A DNA stretch of 64,000 nt, taken from Salinimicrobium sp050750585. GTDB lineage: Bacteria; Bacteroidota; Bacteroidia; Flavobacteriales; Flavobacteriaceae. The stretch spans positions 57,305 through 121,304 of the forward strand of contig NZ_JBOJLM010000011.1 of NCBI RefSeq assembly GCF_050750585.1. The letters run 5' to 3'. Shown in pieces: positions 53,531-60,972 of the stretch. Below the pieces are notes generated by a model. That model made no database searches and was not told the DNA's origin. It saw only the letters and a program-made list of their open reading frames with translations. Made by a program: the position numbers and the translations under genes. The stretch's first letter is position 1; each line of letters begins with the position of its first letter.

Positions 53531-55112
53531 TTAATTAAAAATTGATCTCACTTCCTGATAAACTCTTTCAAAATTAGCTGCTAAATCAGCCTTGGAAAAC
53601 TGCCTTAATTCATCCGGAAGCTGCCTCTGAATTCTCTGCAATTTAAACTGCACTTTTTTATCTTCCCCATCCGCATAGGTAATAAACTCCCCCTGCTTTA
53701 AACGGAAAAAAGCATCAGCCCGTATTTTAGGAATTTCCCGTTCCCCGGTAGTAATGCGTGTATCAAAGTCAAGACTGTAACCTCGGTTGATGCTGGTTGT
53801 TTCTTTTTTTATGATTTCAAAGAAGCGTTCATAGTATTTTGCAGTATCAGGATCATTGACCTTTCCGAAGAATTGATAGGAAAGGTTGCTTAAAATAGCT
53901 TTACTCGCTTTATCTCCATACATCATATCGTTCTGGATCTTGTCCTGCATTACATAAACAGTTGCTATATCATAACTTCTTAAGGTAGCCGGAATGCGGT
54001 GCATATTCAATAACCGAATGGTTGGTGCTTCTTCCATTAAAAGAAAGGAAGAATTTGAATTGCGTACACTCATTTGCTTTGTAATCGTGTGGATTATGGT
54101 GGCAATTACAGGGGAATAGGAGGTTTCAAATTTAGGATTGTTCACTACTGAAATCACAGCAGGATTTTCCGGGTTATTAATATTTAATGGCACTTCATCT
54201 GCGGAAAGGGCCATAAATATGTTTTGTGTACTGATACGTTTCAGAGCATTGGCCAGGGTACTCTTTACCCCTGCTGTCTGCCTTTCGGAATCTTTGCCGC
54301 TAATAAACGCATCTGCCATCGCTCTGGAGGTGGTATTGGTCTCTAAAAACTTTATGAGACTATCGGTATCCAGAAACTGATAAATGGCTATTAGATGTGG
54401 TAAGGTACAGAAATGCGGATAAGATGTTTTCAGTTTCCAGATCAATCCACCAATCAATCCTTCCGCAGCATCGTTAAAAAAATTTAGAGGATCCTGTAAT
54501 TCCCGATTCCCGCTGTTCCAGAAGATTTTCAATAAGTACCCTCGAAATCTCATTCACACTTTCTTCGTTTTCGAGATATCTGGGTGCTATAGGGTTTACC
54601 CTATGGATAATTTTGTCAAAAGAGATAATACGAAAAGGAATATCTGGATTTTTAAAAAGTGGGTACGCCATTTCGGTTAGCTCAAAATCCTTATAGTCGT
54701 GAATAACCCCACAGAAATCATGTTTCTGGAAATGTTTTAAAAATCCGTAAACCACGCTTTCGGTTTTTCCACTTCCGGCAGATCCAATAATCGAAGCTCC
54801 ACGTTTGATGTTTTCAATTTTAAAATTTTTCCTGTCCGTTTTAAAAGTTACCCGATATTTGTCAGAGGTATTTTGCTTTAAATCCGGTTTATGCAGAAAA
54901 ACGTAAAATACCGTATTGACCAACAATAAAGGACAACCTAAATAAAGTAGTGCTTTTATCGTATTATGCGGATAATACAAATAGGCTATCAGTCCCAAAA
55001 GCAGCACAGTATTTATGAAAAAGGCATATTTGGAAATCCGATACAGTCCATAAAATACTGAAGCTGTCAAAACGATAATTAAGAGTATATGTAGTGGATT
55101 GGCTAGTTGCAT
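53531..55112 (-). pseudogene. mobC: MobC/TraG-type (VirD4) coupling protein, frameshifted
   Basis: Two overlapping frames form one coupling protein. The first (55112 to 54474, 212 residues) has two TM helices and Walker A IIGSAGSGKTESVVYG, and ends GITGSSKFF-stop. The second frame, from about 54480 to 53531, continues FFNDAAEGLIGGLIWKLK, SSFLLMEEAP (Walker B) and the rest. The switch falls on a run of seven T (minus strand; A7 at 54476-54482): six T would join KFF directly to NDAAEG. It could be a true mutation, a sequencing error, or slippage. This ATPase delivers the relaxase-DNA complex to the channel. Confidence 0.85.
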
Positions 55113-55125
55113 TATTGTTTTTCCT

Positions 55126-56157
55126 TTAGATACCTATTGAACTTGATTTAATAGCCACTTCCACACCACGGCGCAGGCGGTTGAATATTTTCATTGCCAG
55201 TTGTGCCTGGGTAACCGGAATACTTGGTAGCATTGGAACACCACTTTCCTTCATAATTTTAAAAGCAATCGCCCTTTCATTGGTGGGCAATTTCATCAGT
55301 GATGCAAAATATATTTGAGGGTTTTTGATAAAATCCTTTCGAGCCTTGTAGGTCTCGGCAAAGTTTCTTTGATAGACAAAAGTCCTGTCAAAGGTCTTTT
55401 CTGCCCGGTCAAAAAATTGATCACGGTCAAAGCCCCGTTTTACATTCTTACCATGCATCTGGACTTCCGAGGCCTTATGCTTGCTCCCAGGAGAAAGACT
55501 GAAAGTATTGGATGCATCCTTTCTGCTTACGATGATATGGATATGGCTTTGATTTCCTGCCTTTGGCATCCCCTGGACAATTCGCTTCCCGTCCTGTTGG
55601 TGCGGAGCCTCCTTTTCCAATCGGTCAATTTTATTCTGCAATAGTTTGATATTGCCTTCAGCTCGCCCCTCTTTAATGTTTCTGATTTCAGTTTTGAGCT
55701 GCAATATTTTGGTAGCAAAGGGTTGGTTTTCCCTAATCTGCCAATCCGTTCCCTTAAATGTTCGTTGATGTTCTATTTTCGCATAATATTTTATATCATC
55801 GATGCTAATCGGTCTTCCGTTGATTTCACGATTGAAGGATGCCACATAGTCCTTCATCAGTTCACGGGTGTACCTTTTTAGATCCTCACTGTTGTTCTGT
55901 AACCGGTTCAATTCATATTTAGAAGGGCTCACCGTGATCGAATAGAATTTCGGTTCGGTCTTTTTGAGTTTGGCACCATTCCCATCAATTTCCTTTACAA
56001 CTTCATCCGCTGATATTTCCTCATCATATTGATTGAAAAAATGTTCCATAGCTCCCTGTTCCAAACCCTGGTTTTCTTTCTCCAGATAGCCCACAAAATC
56101 CGCTGAACTTTGCGAGTAATTATTCCCTGATTTTTGAGGTGTGATGGTAATGTACAT
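55126..56157 (-). CDS. mobB: DUF5712 relaxase (MobB-type)
   Basis: 343 residues. MYITITPQKSGNNYSQSSAD at the start and QSHIHIIVSRKDASNTFSL, with a HxH metal motif, define the DUF5712 mobilisation proteins of Bacteroidota ICEs. A nicking Tyr or Glu cannot be chosen from sequence alone. It lies 13 bases upstream of the coupling protein and ten bases after mobA. Confidence 0.87.
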   Translation of the reverse strand: MYITITPQKSGNNYSQSSADFVGYLEKENQGLEQGAMEHFFNQYDEEISADEVVKEIDGNGAKLKKTEPKFYSITVSPSKYELNRLQNNSEDLKRYTRELMKDYVASFNREINGRPISIDDIKYYAKIEHQRTFKGTDWQIRENQPFATKILQLKTEIRNIKEGRAEGNIKLLQNKIDRLEKEAPHQQDGKRIVQGMPKAGNQSHIHIIVSRKDASNTFSLSPGSKHKASEVQMHGKNVKRGFDRDQFFDRAEKTFDRTFVYQRNFAETYKARKDFIKNPQIYFASLMKLPTNERAIAFKIMKESGVPMLPSIPVTQAQLAMKIFNRLRRGVEVAIKSSSIGI

Positions 56158-56167
56158 AGCTCAAAAA

Positions 56168-56548
56168 TTAGAGTTCATTGCTCCCATTTAGCTTTTCTCG
56201 AAAGCTTACTTCATTCTTTTCTTCAATGATTTTCTTTTCTAAAATCAAAGGCTTCTTTTTAGGTTCTTCAGTTTGAAATAGAGATTCCAACATTGCTACG
56301 GTGGGTTTGGTCTGGCTCTTTTCCATATCCCTCATAATGGCAATCACCGCATTGATTCGCTTCTTGATTGAAGCTTCGATTGTCCTTCCCGTAGGTCCTA
56401 GTTTTTCCTTTGGGGAAATCTCGTTGTAGAAGAAAAAATCGAGCATTGTTGCCATTGCTTCGGTGTGCGATTTGAAGTGTGTCCTTGAAAATTCCTGAAA
56501 ACGTTTTGCCGTTTCCTTTTTGAACCTGATGCCGATAAATGAGTCCAT
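56168..56548 (-). CDS. mobA: BfmA/BtgA family mobilisation protein
   Basis: 126 residues: the start SFIGIRFKKETAKRFQEFSR is an RHH-like DNA-binding region, followed by helices and a lysine/glutamate-rich tail. This matches BfmA/BtgA, the accessory that binds oriT and helps the relaxase. First gene of the mobA-mobB-mobC unit; oriT-type repeats lie just upstream. Confidence 0.88.
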   Translation of the reverse strand: MDSFIGIRFKKETAKRFQEFSRTHFKSHTEAMATMLDFFFYNEISPKEKLGPTGRTIEASIKKRINAVIAIMRDMEKSQTKPTVAMLESLFQTEEPKKKPLILEKKIIEEKNEVSFREKLNGSNEL

Positions 56549-56557
56549 AATTCGCCG

Positions 56558-56613
56558 ATTTGTCGCAAATCCTTCCCTAAAAATGGGCGTTCACAGGACA
56601 TTTGTCGCAAATT
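56558..56613. repeat. Paired ATTTGTCGCAAAT sites, oriT-type/operator
   Basis: Two identical 13-bp palindromes ATTTG-TCG-CAAAT at 56558-56570 and 56601-56613, the first ten bases upstream of mobA. They are probably MobA binding sites serving as operator and oriT arm. The nick site is not identifiable. Confidence 0.55.
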
Positions 56614-57349
56614 GTAGAAGGTCGGGAATTTTATATTTTTTCAAGTTGCTGATTACCAGTTATTTGAAAACAAAAAGGAGTACTAAACATCGCATCGCGT
56701 GTTACCCTCTTGCTGTGTGTCCTGAGTTATCACGGGAGTACATTAGAACCTAAAAAGTTCATTGAAATGATAACATAACTTTGATAATGATGATAGAATT
56801 TTATGTAGAAACAGAAACGAGCTAACCCCATTTTTGGATGGTAAGTTAGAAGTCTCACGGTACCGTTTCATAAAATGTTGGCCTATCGAACAAGATGTTC
56901 AGGCATATTGTTCAAACCACCTTGTGGTGCTTGTTTTAAGAGAACAGGTACTGAGCGACAAGATCTGGTGAGGGTATGGGAGTTGAACGTAAGTGAACCT
57001 CTATGGACGTGTCGAAAGTGACCTTTACGGTGTCAAAATCGAGGAGAGAGCAGCTCTGAGAGATTAAGTATGGTGGATACCTGATTACTGACCATACGAC
57101 ACCCGGCATATAGGAGGCAAGAACCATACTCAGGCATTATCAAGGAACAGGAGAACCAATATCTAAATGAGAAGCAAAAATGGTGAAAATCCCGAAGCGG
57201 AAAAACCAGAAAGTAGCGACGTTAGGTATTGGGACGGATGAAGTCGTAGTAGCGAAAATACTCCAGAGAACAAGATTAATCATCTTGTGAGCGAAGGACT
57301 TCACTCAAGCATGTTCATTTATTGTATTACAACTTAAAGTAATTTAAGG

Positions 57350-58612
57350 ATGATTTTTAATGAAGAACACAAGACGCAACCTATTAGCAGGTTGCAGGTA
57401 AATGAAGCTTTTAAGAGAATAAAAGCCAACAAAGGGAGTGCTGGAGTAGATGGATTATCCATTGAAACAGTAAGTAGTCAACCACGGAAATATCTGTACC
57501 CATTATGGAATAGGATGGCCAGTGGGAGTTACTTCCCTAAACCTGTTCGACAGGTACTAATCCCAAAAGGGAAAGGTAAAATGAGACCTTTGGGTATTCC
57601 CACTGTAGTTGATCGGGTTGCCCAACAAGTAATTGCATCGCAGTTAAACACAATAGTTGATCACACCTTTAGTCCAAGCAGTTTTGGGTATCGTCCCAGG
57701 AAATCTGCACATGATGCCTTGGGCCAATGTCGTATAAATTGTTTACGATATAGCTGGGTCATTGATTTGGATATAAAAGGATTTTATGACAACATTGATC
57801 ATGAACTGCTACTGAAAGCTGTTCAGCACCATACACAGGAGAAGCATATTTTGCTTTACGTGAAAAGGTGGCTGGAGGCTCCAGTGCAATTATCTGATGG
57901 AACGCTGCATAATCCAAACGGTAAAGGCACACCACAGGGCGGAGTAATTAGTCCTGTATTAGCTAATATCTATATGGATATTGTATTCGACAAGTGGATC
58001 CAAAAGCGCTATCCTGATATCCAGTTTGAACGTTATGCTGATGACATTGTGGTTCATTGTTACCACTTGCCTCATGCTAACCGACTTCTTGAAGAAATCG
58101 AAAGACGATTCAGAGAGTGTAAACTGGAAGTGAATCAGGAGAAGACAAGAATAGTGTACTGTCGCAGAAATCAGAAGAAAAGACCAAGGTTTAAAGTGAA
58201 CTTTCAGAAGTTCGATTTTCTGGGCCACACCTTTAAACCCAGAGTAGTTAAAATAAGGGGAATAATGAAACTAGGTTTCACCCCTGCCATCAGTCAGAAA
58301 AGCATCAACAGGATAAATGAAGAGCTCTTCAGGATGAACATCCATAAAATGGTACAGTTCCCATTGAGCAAAATTGCATCTCTGTTGCGGCCTAAAATCA
58401 GAGGATGGATAAACTACTACGGTAAATTTCGGATGGGAGGCCTCAAGAAACTATTTAGAACATTGCACATTCGCTTAACGAAATGGGTACGTAATAAGTA
58501 TCGTCGGTTTAAGCGAAAGCAGTGGGTCCTTGCGCTACGACATCTACAGAAAATATGCAGGCTCGAACCATACCTGTTTGAACATTGGCAATATTCAGCG
58601 CTTAAACCTTAA
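57350..58612 (+). CDS. ltrA: Group II intron reverse transcriptase/maturase
   Basis: 420 residues. RT motifs are SAGVDGLSIE, GKMRPLGIPTVVDR, FDNID-type IKGFYDNIDHELL, GTPQGGVISPVLANIYM and the catalytic YADD (RYADDIVVH). The maturase domain X follows (FLGHTFKPR, LRPKIRGWINYYGKF). No HNH endonuclease domain, so target priming would rely on nascent DNA strands, as for other En-minus introns. Full length and apparently active. Confidence 0.95.
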   Translation: MIFNEEHKTQPISRLQVNEAFKRIKANKGSAGVDGLSIETVSSQPRKYLYPLWNRMASGSYFPKPVRQVLIPKGKGKMRPLGIPTVVDRVAQQVIASQLNTIVDHTFSPSSFGYRPRKSAHDALGQCRINCLRYSWVIDLDIKGFYDNIDHELLLKAVQHHTQEKHILLYVKRWLEAPVQLSDGTLHNPNGKGTPQGGVISPVLANIYMDIVFDKWIQKRYPDIQFERYADDIVVHCYHLPHANRLLEEIERRFRECKLEVNQEKTRIVYCRRNQKKRPRFKVNFQKFDFLGHTFKPRVVKIRGIMKLGFTPAISQKSINRINEELFRMNIHKMVQFPLSKIASLLRPKIRGWINYYGKFRMGGLKKLFRTLHIRLTKWVRNKYRRFKRKQWVLALRHLQKICRLEPYLFEHWQYSALKP

Positions 58613-58627
58613 AGTCTTGGCTGAGAG

Positions 58628-58703
58628 GAGCCGTATGAATTGAGAAATTCACGTACGGTTCTGTGAGAGGTTTAGGGGTGAAATTCCCCTTTACCTACTC
58701 GAC
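58628..58703 (+). ncRNA. Group II intron domains V and VI
   Basis: Domain V is the hairpin GAGCCGTATG...CGTACGGTTC (58628-58661) with a GAGAAA-type loop. Domain VI follows (GAGAGGTTTAGGGG paired with CCCCTTTACCTACTC), carrying the branch-point A, then GAC. Confidence 0.85.
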
Positions 58704-58713
58704 ACTCCTTTTC

Positions 58714-58730
58714 GTCCCGCCCAGCGGGAC
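58714..58730. repeat. Perfect hairpin in the intron 3' flank
   Basis: GTCCCGC-CCA-GCGGGAC, seven perfect pairs, ten bases after the intron. Possibly an oriT secondary structure or the hairpin the intron used as a target landmark. The remaining flank 58731-58915 shows no gene. Confidence 0.4.
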
Positions 58731-58915
58731 AAAAATTCCGTACAATTTGGTCAAAAGCCAATTGCTAGTTCCAGGGAAATAATTTCCTGTTATGTATTTT
58801 TTTGATGGGTACGGTTATCGGCGAAAGTCAAAAAATGGATAACCCTACGTAAAATTAAATGCTGAATTTCAGCGAAATAAAGATAATGATTTTTATTGAA
58901 TTGAAAATAATTGAA

Positions 58916-58945
58916 AAGAAAAACACCTCCAAAAATTTAGAGGTG
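58916..58945 (-). terminator. Terminator after the 65-residue gene
   Basis: Stem CACCTC/GAGGTG (58924-58929 and 58940-58945). On the minus strand it is followed by TTTTTCTTTTC. It lies 20 bases past the stop at 58967. Confidence 0.7.
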
Positions 58946-58966
58946 CTTGACTATAAAGTTTAGGAA

Positions 58967-59164
58967 TTAAATGTTGAATATGAAAGTATAGGAATATAAA
59001 TTTCGCAATGCTTCTTCCTCTACCATCGTCTTAAAGCAGGTATAATTTTCTCTTACGTACTTGCGGATATCATTCCCAAATTTTCGTTCCACATCCTTTT
59101 TGGAATTCTCCAAAAGTCGGTTTTGGGCTTCTTCGGTCAGGTCTGAAAAATTAAGATAAATCAT
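58967..59164 (-). CDS. Small conserved ICE protein, unknown
   Basis: 65 residues, MIYLNFSDLTEEAQNRLLEN to the end, helical and acidic. Similar small proteins appear next to radC in Bacteroidota elements, from memory. Eleven bases after radC, in one unit with it and with a terminator just downstream. Confidence 0.7.
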   Translation of the reverse strand: MIYLNFSDLTEEAQNRLLENSKKDVERKFGNDIRKYVRENYTCFKTMVEEEALRNLYSYTFIFNI

Positions 59165-59175
59165 AAGCTTTCCAT

Positions 59176-59625
59176 TTAAAGGATTCCTTCATCTGCAAAA
59201 CTGAAATAATTTCCATCAGGTATCAGGATCAAATGGTCCAATACCTTAATATCAAATAATTCCCCTGCCTTTTTAATTTTTTGGGTCAGGCGTTTATCGG
59301 GTTCACTCGGTGTCAAGGTTCCGCTCGGGTGATTGTGGACCAAAATGACTGCCGTTGTCAAGCTCTTTAACAGTACGGCAAATAAGATGCGGACATCCAC
59401 TAAAGTTCCTGTTATTCCTCCGTTAGAGGTTTCATATATTCCTTTTACCTTATTGGCATTGTTGAGCAGCATTATTTTAAAAGTCTCGTGCAGTTCAATA
59501 GTATCTTTGTTCCATTGGCTGTAGGCTAAATCTGCAGCACTCTGGGAACAGGTTATCTTGGGAAGCAAATTTGCTTTTAAACTTCCACTATAACTTATCG
59601 CGATTTCATTAACTTTGGTTTCCAT
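59176..59625 (-). CDS. radC: RadC-family JAB-domain protein
   Basis: 149 residues, the single-domain form without the N-terminal HhH part. The JAMM motif is intact: HNHPSGTLTPSEPD with the metal-binding His pair and Asp, and upstream Glu. These proteins are common in mobile elements; function in repair is disputed. Likely co-transcribed with the 65-residue gene. Confidence 0.9.
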   Translation of the reverse strand: METKVNEIAISYSGSLKANLLPKITCSQSAADLAYSQWNKDTIELHETFKIMLLNNANKVKGIYETSNGGITGTLVDVRILFAVLLKSLTTAVILVHNHPSGTLTPSEPDKRLTQKIKKAGELFDIKVLDHLILIPDGNYFSFADEGIL

Positions 59626-59653
59626 TATGATCTGATTTAAAAGGTGAATAATG

Positions 59654-59689
59654 AAAGAGGGCGCAACTTTCGAGAGGAACGCCCTCTTT
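59654..59689 (-). terminator. Terminator downstream of ssb
   Basis: Perfect 10-bp stem AAAGAGGGCG and CGCCCTCTTT, loop of 16 bases, between ssb and radC. T-rich on both sides, so it could end transcription in the ssb direction. Confidence 0.65.
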
Positions 59690-59698
59690 GTTTTAAAT

Positions 59699-60055
59699 TT
59701 ACCCGGCTGAATTATTGCCGTTCTTTACGCCCAACAAAAGGATTTCGTTGGCTTCAACTTCGGTAACATAGCGTTTTACGCCCTCGTTGTCCTCATAGCT
59801 TCGGGACTTTAATTTTCCCGTTACACCGATTTCCTTGCCTTTTCCGGCATACTTCTCGATGATTTCAGCGGTCTTGCCCCAGGCTACTATAGTATGCCAT
59901 TCGGTGTTTTGCACTTTCTCGCCCTTGTCGTTTTTGTAATACTCATTGGTGGCAAGTGAAAAACGGGCTACTTTTTTACCGTTTTCAAGGTTGGTAATGG
60001 TTGGTTCCTGACCAACGTTCCCAATTAGCTGTACGTGATTTTTAATAGTACTCAT
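59699..60055 (-). CDS. ssb: Single-stranded DNA-binding protein
   Basis: 118 residues with a complete OB-fold: NHVQLIGNVGQEPTITNLEN, WHTIVAWGKTAEIIEKYAGK and EVTGKLKSRSYEDNEGVKRY-like strands. It lacks the long acidic tail of chromosomal SSB that recruits partner proteins, as usual for element-borne copies protecting the transferred strand. Confidence 0.93.
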   Translation of the reverse strand: MSTIKNHVQLIGNVGQEPTITNLENGKKVARFSLATNEYYKNDKGEKVQNTEWHTIVAWGKTAEIIEKYAGKGKEIGVTGKLKSRSYEDNEGVKRYVTEVEANEILLLGVKNGNNSAG

Positions 60056-60170
60056 AATAAAAGAATTAAAGATTAATTAATAGACTACCTGAACCTTTCA
60101 GGCAGTTTTCATTTATATTTTTTTGAAGCGATTTACTTATTGTATCCTGAGCGTTTTCCTTTTTTTGTTT

Positions 60171-60453
60171 TTTTGGCCCCGCTTCCTTTCTGATGTTTTT
60201 GTACGATTTCACAATGTTCATTTTAGATTTACTTCCCGTAGTGCCGTCGCAGTACCTTTTTTTGTTGCTTATACATTTTCAATATTTGGAATTGATAAAG
60301 ACTTATAAAAGGGAGGCACGACCGGTTATGCAGTCTGTTCAACTTCAAAATGTTGGTATTTTGCTTACAAAAAAAGGGAAGGGACAGTGACGGCGCGGAA
60401 GTGGGTCTAAAGGCTTTATGTGAAGTACTAAAACATAGGGAACGGGGCCAAAA
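60171..60453. repeat. Large imperfect inverted repeat upstream of ssb
   Basis: The arms 60171-60268 and about 60361-60453 pair imperfectly over roughly 95 bases. Shared blocks in order are TTTTGGCCCCG, TTCC, GTTTT.GTAC, TTCACA, TTTAGA...ACTTCC, GCCGTC.C.GT and CTTTTTTTGT, with a loop of about 92 bases. Short frames inside are by-products. It may be an origin, a structured RNA or a conjugation site; no known family recognised. Confidence 0.6.
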
Positions 60454-60532
60454 GCAAGGATGGAATCCGATGAAGCGGACTCCATTCCCGATTTCGAATT
60501 GGAATGAAGTGCACTTCCTAGCATAGCGGGAA

Positions 60533-60855
60533 GGGCTAACGAAATGGAAAGGAGAAATTGGGGATGGTGTCCAAGACTTTTATAGTGAAGCTCTTTCCCC
60601 GCAATGGAGCTTTTTCTGCGGAATGGAGGGGAATGTGCTGACCGGGTTATGAAAATGGATTATCCTCTTGAAGTAGGATTTAAAGCGGACTTAATTTTAA
60701 AGATGGAGATTGGGAATGTAGCGTTCCTGCCTTTTTTGGCAGGGGTAGCGAAATGGAAATCGGAAGCTTTGAAGTTGTGTCCAAGATTTTTTGAATGAAG
60801 CGTATTTCCCGTAATGAAGCTTTTTCTGCGGAATGGAGGGGAATGGGCTGAATAA
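60533..60855. repeat. Diverged direct repeat of about 110 bases
   Basis: Units at about 60533-60645 and 60743-60855 are offset by 210 bases. The best match is GCTTTTTCTGCGGAATGGAG, followed by GGGAATG.GCTGA, at 60609-60641 and 60819-60851; TGTCCAAGA and a GC-AACGAAATGG-like start are also shared. A short hairpin ATGGAATCCG/CGGACTCCAT lies at about 60459-60484. No supported gene in 60056-60972. Confidence 0.6.
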
Positions 60856-60972
60856 CGTGAAAAACATAGCATTCATTCCAACTCATTAACTAATTGAAGA
60901 TTGGTGTGTCTATCAGTCAATAGATTTTTAAGATATTTGTTAATCAAAACATAATAAAAAATAAAACTATAG

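Larger units (their letters stand above)
56715..58703 (+). mobile_element. Group II intron
   Basis: About 2 kb. The 5' end is placed at GTGTGTCC (56715), fitting the GTGYG start, but the exact base is uncertain. The 3' end at 58703 follows domain VI and ends in AC, fitting AY. The non-coding part 56715-57349 is domain I-III RNA, with an intact reverse transcriptase in domain IV. It sits in the mobA upstream region rather than in a gene, next to a GTCCCGC-CCA-GCGGGAC hairpin (58714-58730). Confidence 0.85.

Noticed and set aside
56570..56760. 77-codon plus-strand frame overlapping the mobA upstream region
   Set aside because: It crosses the paired palindromes and the intron 5' end, so it cannot be a stable gene.
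60123..60390. Short frames MKRFTYCILSVFLFLF and the one starting at 60193
   Set aside because: They lie within the large inverted repeat and change with its symmetry; no motif or coding bias.
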